From assembly GCA_017165825.1 (NCBI GenBank), contig CM029370.1:11669267-11733266 (forward strand): DNA of 64,000 nucleotides. The letters run 5' to 3'. Both the position numbers and the translations under genes were made by a program. This stretch comes from Hepsetus odoe. Lineage: Eukaryota > Chordata > Actinopteri > Characiformes > Hepsetidae. Each line of letters starts with the position of its first letter. Position 1 is the first letter of the stretch. Of the stretch, positions 36,447 through 44,929 are shown in pieces. The notes under the pieces are model-generated. The model was not told where the DNA came from. It saw only the letters and a program-made list of their open reading frames with translations, and searched no databases.

Positions 36447-37985
36447 TTAGGGGTCGCCACAGCGGATCAACTGTCTCCATTTCTTCCTGTATTTTGCATC
36501 TTCCTGCTTCAACCCGACCACCTGCATGTCCTCTCTCACCACGTCCATAAACCTCCTCTTTGGTCTTCCTCTTCTCCTCTTTCCTGGCAGCTCCATCCTC
36601 AACATCCTCCTTCCAATATAATCATCATCTCTCCTCTGCACATGGCCAAACCAACGCAACCTTGCTTCTCTAACTTTGTCTCCAAGATGTCTAACCTGAG
36701 CTGTCCCTCTAATATACTCATTTCTAATCCTGTCCAACCTCGTCACACCCAACGAAAATCTCAGCATCTTTAACTCTGACACCTCCAGCTCCGCCTCCTG
36801 CCTTTTCGTCAGTGCCACCGTCTCCAACCCATACAACATAGCTGGTCTCACTACTGTCCTGTAAACCTTCCCTTTTACTCTAGCTGGTATGCGTCTGTCA
36901 CAAATCACTCCAGCCACTCTTCTCCACCCATTCCAACCAGCCTGCACTCTCTTCTTCACCTCTCTTCCACACTCGCCGTTACACTGAACTGTTGATCCCA
37001 AGTATTTAAACTCCTCCACCTTTGTTACCTCCACTCCCTGCATCCTAACCACTCCACTTTCCTCCCTTTCATTCACACTCATGTATTCTGTCTTTGCCCT
37101 ACTCACTTTCATTCCTCTCCTCTCCAGAGCATATCTCCATCTCTCCAGGTTCTCCTCAAGCTGCTCCCTACTCTCACTACAGATCACAATATCATCAGCA
37201 AACATCATCGTCCACGGAGACTCCTGTCTAACCTCGTCCGTCAACCTGTCCATTACTACTGCAAACAAGAACGGGCTCAGTGCTGATCCTTGATGTAATC
37301 CAACCTCTACTTTAAATGCATCCGTCACTCCCACTGCAGATCTCACCACTGTTACACTGCCCTCATACATATCCTGAACTACTCTCACATACTTCTCTGT
37401 AACACCAGACTTCCTCATACAAAACCACAACTCCTCTCTAGGCACCCTGTCATATGCTTTCTCCAAATCCACAAAGGCACAATGCAGCTCCTTCTGACCT
37501 TCTCTGTACTTCTCCATCAACACCCTCAGAGCAAACATTGCATCTGTGGTGCTCTTTCTCGGCATAAAACCATACTGCTGTTCACTGATCCTCACCTCTT
37601 TTCTTAACCTAGCTTCTACTACTCTTTCCCATAACTTCATGGTGTGGCTGATCAACTTTATCCCTCTATAGTTACTACAGCTCTGTGCATCACCCTTATT
37701 CTTGAAGATCGGTACCAGTACACTTCGTCTCCACTCCTCAGGCATCTTCTCACTTGCCAAGATTGTGTTAAACAATCTGGTCAGAAACTCAACTGCCATC
37801 TCCCCTAAACATCTCCATGCTTCCACTGGTATGTCATCCGGTCCAACAGCCTTTCCATTCTTCATCCTCTTCATCGCTGCCCTTACTTCCATCTTGTTTA
37901 TTTGCTGCACTTCCTGGTTAACTCTTCTCACATCATCCAGTCTTCTCTCTCTCACATTTTCTTCATTCATCAGCTCCTCAAAGTA
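36447..37985 (-). CDS. LINE reverse transcriptase part
   Basis: This is the second part of the single LINE frame, directly after the TAA at 37986-37988. Counting from the first Met (MNEEN, 37970), motifs run in order: KNGKAVGPDDIP (37-48), VPIFKNKGD (86-94), YRGIKLIS (101-108), QQYGFMPRKSTTDA (131-144), FVDLEKAYDRV (166-176), GLHQGSALSP (224-233) and the catalytic FADD (257-260). A basic C-terminal region with RLRWFGHVQRR and PGKRRRGRPKRR follows. All catalytic aspartates are present, so this half looks undamaged. It copies element RNA at a nicked target. Without read-through or re-initiation it would be made apart from the endonuclease. Confidence 0.93.
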   Translation of the reverse strand, partial: YFEELMNEENVRERRLDDVRRVNQEVQQINKMEVRAAMKRMKNGKAVGPDDIPVEAWRCLGEMAVEFLTRLFNTILASEKMPEEWRRSVLVPIFKNKGDAQSCSNYRGIKLISHTMKLWERVVEARLRKEVRISEQQYGFMPRKSTTDAMFALRVLMEKYREGQKELHCAFVDLEKAYDRVPREELWFCMRKSGVTEKYVRVVQDMYEGSVTVVRSAVGVTDAFKVEVGLHQGSALSPFLFAVVMDRLTDEVRQESPWTMMFADDIVICSESREQLEENLERWRYALERRGMKVSRAKTEYMSVNEREESGVVRMQGVEVTKVEEFKYLGSTVQCNGECGREVKKRVQAGWNGWRRVAGVICDRRIPARVKGKVYRTVVRPAMLYGLETVALTKRQEAELEVSELKMLRFSLGVTRLDRIRNEYIRGTAQVRHLGDKVREARLRWFGHVQRRDDDYIGRRMLRMELPGKRRRGRPKRRFMDVVREDMQVVGLKQEDAKYRKKWRQLIRCGDP

Positions 37986-39497
37986 TTACTTCCATCTGCT
38001 CAACACGCTCTGTTCACCTGTGAGTACGTTACCATTTCTATCTTTAATCGTCCTGACCTGTAGCACATCTTTCCCAGATCTGTCTCTCTGTCTAGCCAAT
38101 CGGTAAAGGTCCTTTTCACCCTCTTTACTGTCCAACCTCTCATACAATTCACCAAACACCTTATCTTTGGCCTTCACCACTGCTTTCTTCGCCCTGCGGT
38201 TCATCTCCTTGTACACCTGTCTACTTCCTTCATCTCTCTGTATGTCCCATGTCTTCTTTGCCTCCCTCTTCTTTTGAATACACTCCTGGACTTCTTGGTT
38301 CCACCACCAGGTCTCCTTGTCCTCTTTCTTCCTTCCGGATGTCACACCAAGTACATTTCTAGCCGTCTGCCTGATCACTTCTGCAGTAGTTTCCCAGCAA
38401 TCCGGTAGCTCTTCAACACCTCCCAGTGCCCGTGTTAACTCCTGCCTGAATTCCACCTTGCAGTCCTCCTCCTTCAGCTTCCACCACTTGATCCTCGACT
38501 CTGCCCTCACTTTCCTCCTCTTCTTGACCTCCAAGGTCATCCTACAGACCACCATCCTATGCTGTTTAGCTACACTCTCCCCTGTCACTACTTTGCAGTC
38601 TCTGATCTCTTTCAAACTGACCCTCCTGCAAAGAATATAATCCACCTGTGAGCATCTTCCTCCACTCTTATACGTCACCCTGTGCTCCTCCCTCTTCTTA
38701 AAATAAGTATTAACTACAGCCATTTCCATCCTTTTTGCAAAATCTACAACCATCTGACCTTCAGCATTCCTCTCCTTGACACCATGCCTACCCATCACCT
38801 CCTCATCACCTCTGTTCCCTTCACCAACATGACCATTAAAATCTGCACCAATCATCACTCTCTCTCCCCTGGGTACACTCTCTATCACTTCATCTAACTC
38901 ACTCCAGAATTTTTCCTTCACTTTCATCTTACAACCAACTTGTGGAGCATAAGCACTAACAATATTCATTATCACACCTTCAACTTCCAGCTTCAAACTC
39001 ATCACCCTCCCTGACACCCTCTTCACCTCCAAAACACTCTCCACATGCTCTTCCTTCAGGATAACACCTACACCATTCCTCCTTCTATCCACACCATGGT
39101 AGAACAGTTTAAACCCCCCTCCAATACACCTGGCCTTACTACCCTTCCATCTAGTCTCTTGCACACACAAAATGTCAACCTTCCTTCTCTCCATCATATC
39201 AGCTAATTCTCTACCTTTACCAGTCATGCTGCCAACATTCAAAGTCCCTACCCTCACTTCCACTCTCCTCTCCTTCTTTCTCTCCTTCTCCCTCTGGACA
39301 TGTCTTCCTCCTCTTCTTATTCTTCTTTGGCCAACAGTAGTCCAATTTCCACCAGCACCCTGTAGGCTAACAGCACTGATGGCGGTCGTTGTTAACCCGG
39401 GCCTCGACCGATCCGGTATGGAATTCTGTATCGTTGTCCGCATATTGATTTGGCAAAGTTTTACATCGGATGCCCTTCCTGACGTAACCCTCCCCAT
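37986..39497 (-). CDS. LINE AP-endonuclease part, ends at premature TAA
   Basis: 503 codons. After a basic leader (KEKERKKERR region, about 71-79) the endonuclease fold is read as VGTLNVGSM (83-91, metal-site Asn), CVQETRW (111-117, catalytic Glu), SAYAPQVG (181-188), MIGADFNGHVG (215-225, Asp/Asn pair), SQVDYIL (283-289) and the QHRMVV area (312-317, His). A linker to about residue 500 ends in LSRWK followed by TAA, and the frame continues without shift into the RT half. The true start is unsure: ATG at 39495-39497 is the first in frame, but the next Met with the domain is near residue 91. Confidence 0.92.
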   Translation of the reverse strand: MGRVTSGRASDVKLCQINMRTTIQNSIPDRSRPGLTTTAISAVSLQGAGGNWTTVGQRRIRRGGRHVQREKERKKERRVEVRVGTLNVGSMTGKGRELADMMERRKVDILCVQETRWKGSKARCIGGGFKLFYHGVDRRRNGVGVILKEEHVESVLEVKRVSGRVMSLKLEVEGVIMNIVSAYAPQVGCKMKVKEKFWSELDEVIESVPRGERVMIGADFNGHVGEGNRGDEEVMGRHGVKERNAEGQMVVDFAKRMEMAVVNTYFKKREEHRVTYKSGGRCSQVDYILCRRVSLKEIRDCKVVTGESVAKQHRMVVCRMTLEVKKRRKVRAESRIKWWKLKEEDCKVEFRQELTRALGGVEELPDCWETTAEVIRQTARNVLGVTSGRKKEDKETWWWNQEVQECIQKKREAKKTWDIQRDEGSRQVYKEMNRRAKKAVVKAKDKVFGELYERLDSKEGEKDLYRLARQRDRSGKDVLQVRTIKDRNGNVLTGEQSVLSRWK

Positions 39498-39560
39498 TTA
39501 CCCGGGCTTGGGACCGGCACGAAGAAATACACTGGCTTGTGCATCCCTAGTGGCTGGGTT

Positions 39561-39577
39561 ATACATTTACTGTAAAT
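39561..39577. repeat. 17-bp LINE target duplication (5' side)
   Basis: Exact copy of 36401-36417, directly before the element's 5' end on the minus strand. Confidence 0.97.
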
Positions 39578-40121
39578 GAATCCCCTAAAATGATTTTAAA
39601 TTAGCATTAATAAACAACATACTGCATTTGTATACAGCAGCCTATAAATGTAAACTTTTTACCCCATCTAGTAGATCTGCCCTTCCTTCTTGCAAATCCA
39701 CTCTATAATTACACTCTATATCCCTGCACAAAAATAACTCTTGGCTCTCTATAATGTACATTTCAATGTGAAAGATTATTCAGATGATGATGCTTATGCT
39801 GCAATCAGTCAAATCAGTTCTGAAGAGGGGCAGTACTAAGAATAGCATGCAAGGAGCCACTTTGCAGCTCTGTAATTGCACTTCAACGTCTGGCTGATGC
39901 TTGCAGCATCTTCGGAGAGTCCTTGGATAGAGTTAATTCTCCTTCTATCTCCCAAACCTTTCTGCCTGTCTGCCTGTATCTGTCAGAACCAAAAGGCAAA
40001 GACAGAGACAAAGACAAGTCAGATTCAGCAGAGTCAGGAAAGCAAGTAAGTATGAAGCTATTCTAGATTTTACATACTTTTTTCTTTATAATACAATATT
40101 AATTAGCTAATTTTATTTTAT
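39578..40121. other. No gene seen
   Basis: Unique sequence between the LINE and a complete SINE; nothing recognised. Confidence 0.45.
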
Positions 40122-40133
40122 TATAGACAAAAG
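40122..40133. repeat. 12-bp SINE target duplication (left)
   Basis: TATAGACAAAAG, repeated exactly at 40490-40501. Confidence 0.93.
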
Positions 40134-40489
40134 GGGTGGAACAGTGGCACAGTGGGTATCACTGTCGCGTCACAATGAAATACTCCTGGGTTTGACACCC
40201 AGGTATCGGTCCGGGTGTTTGCATGTTCTCCCCATGGGTTTCCTCCAGGAGCTCCAGTTTCCTCACACCATCCAAAGACTTGCATTGGATGGACCTGAGG
40301 TGGACCTGAGATGCTAAATTGCCCCTTAGGTTCAAATGAGTGTGTTTGTCTGTGTGTCTGTGTGTTTGATGAACTGGCAACCTGTCCAGGGTATTTCTCT
40401 GCCTTTCACCCTATTAGAGCTGGGATAGGCTCCAACACCCCCTGCAACCCTAATTAGGACAAGCAGCTAGGAAAATGAGTGAGAGTGAG
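40134..40489 (+). repeat. SINE-1, complete copy with target duplication
   Basis: 356 bp between 12-bp direct repeats. The head GTGGCACAGTGGGTATCACTG and GGTTTGACACC resemble tRNA A- and B-boxes of an RNA polymerase III promoter. The body has GCATGTTCTCCCCATGGG, TCCTCCAGGAGCTCCAG, ATCCAAAGACTTGCATTGG and a GTGTGTTTGTCTGTGTG stretch. The 3' part has CTGGCAACCTGTCCAGGGTA, AGAGCTGGGATAGGCTCC, CCCTAATTAGGACAAGCAGC and a GAGTGAGAGTGAG tail. This copy defines the family for the partial ones here. Confidence 0.93.
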
Positions 40490-40501
40490 TATAGACAAAA
40501 G
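40490..40501. repeat. 12-bp SINE target duplication (right)
   Basis: TATAGACAAAAG, matching 40122-40133. Confidence 0.93.
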
Positions 40502-40709
40502 TCACCACTCACTTCTTGTCAACTTCCAACCTAAGGTAGCGGGATTATTTGTTAATGTTAAATAATTACCTGTTTTTTAATATTGTTTTTTAGAAAAGTA
40601 ACATAATTCTTTATAAAACTTGCACCTGTAGTTTATATTATAACGTGTGTGTGCAAGCTATTAACTAAAATAAGCTGAGAATGAAGGTATTTAAAACATT
40701 TATTTATTT

Positions 40710-40990
40710 TCTAAGCTGCTTATCCATGCCTGGGATGGTCCTGACGTCTATCTCATAGAGCTCATAGGAAAAAGAATAGTAAAACTACTTGGACTACTCT
40801 ATTGCAGGGCAGACACACACATAATCATATATAGGGGCAATTTAGCATTTCCACTTAATTTACTACACATATATTAAACATGGGATAAAACCAGAGCTCC
40901 AAGAAGAAGCCAAAAGCAGAAAGGCCCCTTAGCCAACCTGGCCTGGAATCAAACCCAAAATGTTATTGCTGTGAGGTGATGGCACTACAC
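40710..40990 (-). repeat. SINE-1 relic, diverged
   Basis: CTAAGCTGCTTATCCATGCC, GGGGCAATTTAGCATTTCC, AAACCAGAGCTCCAAGAAG, GAATCAAACCCAAAATG and GCTGTGAGGTGATGGCACTA are the family order in reverse complement, 3' end to head. About 70% similarity by eye, so an old insertion. Confidence 0.7.
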
Positions 40991-40999
40991 TATATCATA

Positions 41000-41805
41000 T
41001 TTTTAACAAAATACATTGAAAATGTGCTTGCAATGAGATATACTTGTACTGACACTGCATTCACAGAGCAGATTTATAGGTATACAGTTTCAAATCCTAA
41101 GCAAGCCAAGGAAAGCTTATCAGTGACTGGATAAACTTCCCAAGAAGAAGAAAATACCTTTAAAGGGGCTAAGATTCAAAAGGGGGGTTCTCTTTCACAC
41201 CAGAATTCAATACCAGAACACAAAACAATAGCACAATCATGGGAATGAAAATTTTCAGGATTTTAAATACAGGTCATTGGACAGAAACATTCAAGTCACA
41301 CAAAAGCAACAATGCATTGGTTTCCAAGCAAAAAGTATCTAAGAACAATGCAAATTAAGGCTATGATAACAGGTTAGTTTAGGTGGACTGCAAACCTTAA
41401 GCATTAAAGTGATTGGTTGAATTCTAAAAGTAAATTACAGTAGGATTAAATTTTTTTTAAGAAACTCAGAAATCATTGTGTTTTTTTATTAAATCACATT
41501 GGATTTTAAAAAAAGGATAATTTACCTAGACTTTATTCCAGTAAAATGTAACAAATAGTTTCATAACTCATTGGGGTGTGATTCACTGTCTGGATAAACA
41601 CATCAAGCTACACAATCATTTTATTCAACCTTCCTCTACAGTGTGTATAAATACATAAATAAGTTGCTCTACATATAGTCCTCCACCAAATGTATTAAAA
41701 TAAACAACAGGTCCAAGAATGCCTAAACTCAAAACCTTATATATGGATAGAATGTAATATTTTTAATAATGGTCTATGCAATTGACATCATATAACTATC
41801 ACATG
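41000..41805. other. No gene seen
   Basis: AT-rich unique sequence. Confidence 0.4.
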
Positions 41806-41809
41806 GATA

Positions 41810-42530
41810 TCACATTGATCCAAAGGATATAGGAAAAGGATGATCATTCCCCGAGTTGTTTGAGAACATAAAGTTTTTTGGGGTAAAGGATGACATCCAT
41901 AGCCTTGCTCTCAGTTTAGTAGGTATTTTCAGCAATCTTCCCACCTCTAGACATGAGTCTGAGTCAGAACAATTAGGTCCGTCCTTCATGGTCGTCCTGT
42001 TATCTAACATTCGTCGAGCCATCTGCAGCAGCAGCCATAAGTGATAATTAGCCGTTAGTCATCCACCGATCCTGGTGCTGCCCTTGCTAATTGCTATACT
42101 GGTGCCAGCCAAGGCAAGAAACTGATTGGCTCATTTTTGTTGACAGTGAGGTGTTTATTTTGTGTCTTTGCTCCAAACACTCCCCTCCCCCCTGTTCTTT
42201 CATTTTATTCCATTCCTCATATCAATTCAGCACCAAGAGATGATTGGTCCTGGACTGATGAAGATTGTTCGGTGGATTGAGCGTTTTACTGCGAGGAAGG
42301 AGGGTGCAGCTGAGTGACAGTTGATATTGCCGTGGTCCTGTCGCCGGGCGTCTCCTTCCTGTCATGTTCCTTTCACTCGGCTGACCTTATTCCCTCAGCG
42401 TTATTGCACTGATTATGGAAAACAAAACTCTGCCACAGAGGCTCTTTCTATTCCCCTTTCTGTTTACCCTGCAGCTGTGCCAGGCTAGACCCTCAGCAAC
42501 CATAAGCAGGGCTAATGTTGTTTTACTTTT
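41810..42530. other. Candidate conserved regulatory block
   Basis: This 720-bp stretch is clearly more complex and GC-richer than its flanks and holds no repeat motif. It has two CCAAT-type cores in ATTGG orientation (GATTGGCTC at about 42124 and GATTGGTCC at about 42242), TAATTA-type cores near 42045-42092, a C-rich run (CTCCCCTCCCCCC, about 42180) and CAGCTG E-boxes (about 42307, 42471). The minus-strand frame at 41810-42022 is open for 70 codons but matches nothing I know. It could be an enhancer, a promoter or a short exon; I cannot tell which. Confidence 0.3.
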
Positions 42531-42884
42531 GACTGAGCATACATGAAAGCTTTTTGATGTTGGATTACAGTAACAATGCCATTATATTCCTCTTCAATGC
42601 TTTTTTAGTGCTTAATATCATTAAAACTTTAACTTCATTATTGTTAAACTATAAAAGCAGTATACTAGACAAAGTCTTTTAACATGCTTGCTGAATTTCT
42701 CAGAATTTGGTCCTTTTACAATTCACAGATTCAATTCAAAGATCCAATTAGAGACGCCCCACACCACTTGACAATCTGGACCATAATTTAACGTCACTAT
42801 GATATCAGTTCATGTCTTGTGATTGTTGGAAGTGTAAAATCTTTAAATTTGGACCTGTTATCCTGTAATGAACGTAGGGCACAA

Positions 42885-42925
42885 GTGAATAATAATATAA
42901 TAATAATAATATAATAATAATAAAA
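42885..42925. repeat. (TAATAA)n-type AT-rich repeat
   Basis: Runs of AATAATAATA units with one shorter spacer. Short and imperfect. Confidence 0.85.
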
Positions 42926-43011
42926 GTGAACTAATAACTTTCTCCTTTTATAGGGCAGATAAAATATGTTTTACTGTTTCCAATATGTTAAACTTAACAA
43001 ATACATGGAAA

Positions 43012-43303
43012 CACTCATTCATTTTCATAGCCGCTAATCCTGATTAGGGTCGCGAATGTGCTGGAGCCTATCCCAGCTCTCGCACACACATACCTGTGGC
43101 CAATTTAGCATCACCAATTGACCTGACGTGCATGTCTTTGGACGATGGGAGGAAACCAGAGTTCCATGAGGAACCCTACACAGTCACAGGGAGAAACTCC
43201 ACACACAAAGGACCCAGACCATCCCACCCAGGAATCAAACCCAGGACCTTCTCGCTGTCAGGCGACAGCGCTACCAATGCTCCAATATGCTGCCCTAAAT
43301 TAA
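43012..43303 (-). repeat. SINE-1 copy with tRNA-like head
   Basis: Tail CATTCATTTTCATAGCCGC, CTGATTAGGGTCGCGAATG, CTGGAGCCTATCCCAGCTC, ATTTAGCATCACCAATTGACC, CATGCATGTCTTTGGAC-like core, GGAATCAAACCCAGGACC (B-box) and CAGGCGACAGCGCTACCAATG (A-box side), in reverse complement. The GT tract and part of the 3' body are missing compared with 40134. The plus-strand ORF at 43096-43362 is a by-product. Confidence 0.88.
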
Positions 43304-43309
43304 ACTGTT

Positions 43310-44640
43310 TACTAAAATTAGAATGCAGTGCTGATTTTCATTTTAAATTCTACAAAACCTAAATGTAATATTTTTCAAATTCTCATAAAAACACAAAAAA
43401 TGTAAAAAATCATGACAAACCTTGTTTAACATTAACATTTAGCCTCAGCTAAGACTTTTGTTTATTTACCACCAAGAACATGTATTAACTTACATGGTTT
43501 GCCTCACTTGGGGGACCTTTTGGAAAGTAATTATTGGTTAATGCAGGTTTTTTAAACATTTAAATGCAAGTAAATTAACACTATTTTTGGTTTATTAGTG
43601 ATGTACACAATTTGATACTTAAAACCCTTAATATGCCACACTGCCAGGATTTCTTATGTATGTGATTGTTGTTTTAATATATATAGTATTCTGAATTTAA
43701 CAAACTTATGGAAAATGCAGCATCTTTGGTCTAAATTTTTTTCCAGCCAGGCTTAAAAATGAATAAGAAGAAAAGCAAAACTGTTGAGTGCATTCATGGT
43801 CTGAAGTGCTTCTCTTGGTAGATTCAAGCTCTCAACAACTGCTTGACATGTTCTCTTGAGAGCCTTATCATTGAGATTGGCCTGTTTAATTACAAGTCAC
43901 ATTTCCCCTTTTCTCCATGTTTTTTTTTTTCTTTTTAGCCGTCAGTTGCAGGAGGTCAAGCAGCTTGTTAGTGGTACATAACCTCTGCAGGCTGCTGCAC
44001 TGGAAGAGCTCTGTATTCTTACTGACACAGAGGAGAGGCCAGGCTGACCGATATTTCACCGAACTTATGAACAAAGAGATTTCAGAAGCCACAGAATTAA
44101 CTAATCACCACAACACCAAACACTTAAGCTGACACTCTTCAGCTGGAAAGCCCTAAAAATCACATTCATGGTACTGCTTTGATTTGATTAAGCAGATAAT
44201 CTTTCTTTCAGGTATTTCTCAGATCCATTTTTCTAGAGATACAACCACTATGCCAGATTTAATAAGGTGGAGATTTTAACAAAATATACGTGTTTACAGA
44301 CTAGGTGTGGGTTAATGTGCTATGGCCTCAGATATTTTTAATAGCTATAGATCTTTTCTGATATTAAAAAATGTTGCATTTTAAGCATATTAAGCTGTCT
44401 TTTTGGATATGTAACAACATACACAACTCATGTGCATCCAATAGGCAATGGATTGGCTTAGCCCTTATAGTTGGATGCCTTGGATCACTTAATCAAACAA
44501 TACTGCAGACTGAAAGTAAAAACAGTAAAATTCTTCCATCCTCTGCTAACTAAGCATGGGGTGGATTGGCTTACTTACTTTGTCTATTTAGAAAATTAAC
44601 TAGCTAAATTTAAAATCTTTGGAATTGTTCAGTCAAATTA
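43310..44640. other. No gene seen
   Basis: AT-rich stretch with short ORFs only. No named repeat. Confidence 0.4.
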
Positions 44641-44644
44641 GAGC

Positions 44645-44765
44645 TCTCTCACTCACTCATTCATTTTCATGGTAGCTTGTTCCAATTAGGGTCATTGGGG
44701 GTGGTGGAACCTATTCCCTGCAAAGGTCGCCAGTCCATCACAGTGCAGACACACACAGACAAACA

Positions 44766-44837
<72 letters not shown>

Positions 44838-44925
44838 AACATACACCTATGGGCAATTTAGCATCTCCAATCAATCTGAAATGCATGTCTTGGGATGGTG
44901 GCAGGAAACCAGAGAGTTAAAGAAT
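44645..44925 (-). repeat. SINE-1 copy expanded by a CA microsatellite
   Basis: Tail CACTCACTCATTCATTTTC, TTCCAATTAGGGTCATTGGG, GGTCGCCAGTCCATCACAG, then a long CA run, then GGGCAATTTAGCATCTCC, AATGCATGTCTTGGGATGG and AGGAAACCAGAGAG, all in reverse complement. The head is missing. Confidence 0.85.
44769..44832 (+). repeat. (CA)n microsatellite inside SINE-1
   Basis: About 31 CA units at the place where the complete SINE-1 has its GTGTGTTTGTCTGTGTG stretch, so the microsatellite grew from the SINE's own sequence. Confidence 0.96.
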
Positions 44926-44929
44926 AACA

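Larger units (their letters stand above)
36418..39560 (-). mobile_element. Full-length RTE-like LINE with intact ends
   Basis: 3,143 bp, bounded by perfect 17-bp target duplications (36401-36417 and 39561-39577). On the minus strand it starts AACCCAGCCACTAGGGATGC, the same start as the older copy at 10024. It carries one long frame with an N-terminal AP-endonuclease and a C-terminal reverse transcriptase, and ends in a 29-bp 3' UTR and an A/G-rich tail (GAAAGAAAAAGAAGAAG). One ORF, a short size, an endonuclease first and no ORF1 fit the RTE clade; I assign it from layout and motif style. The frame of about 1,016 codons is broken once, by TAA at 37986-37988. Confidence 0.95.

Noticed and set aside
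37081..39579. Plus-strand ORFs of 70-135 codons across the LINE
   Set aside because: Antisense shadows of the endonuclease and reverse-transcriptase frame; no motifs of their own.
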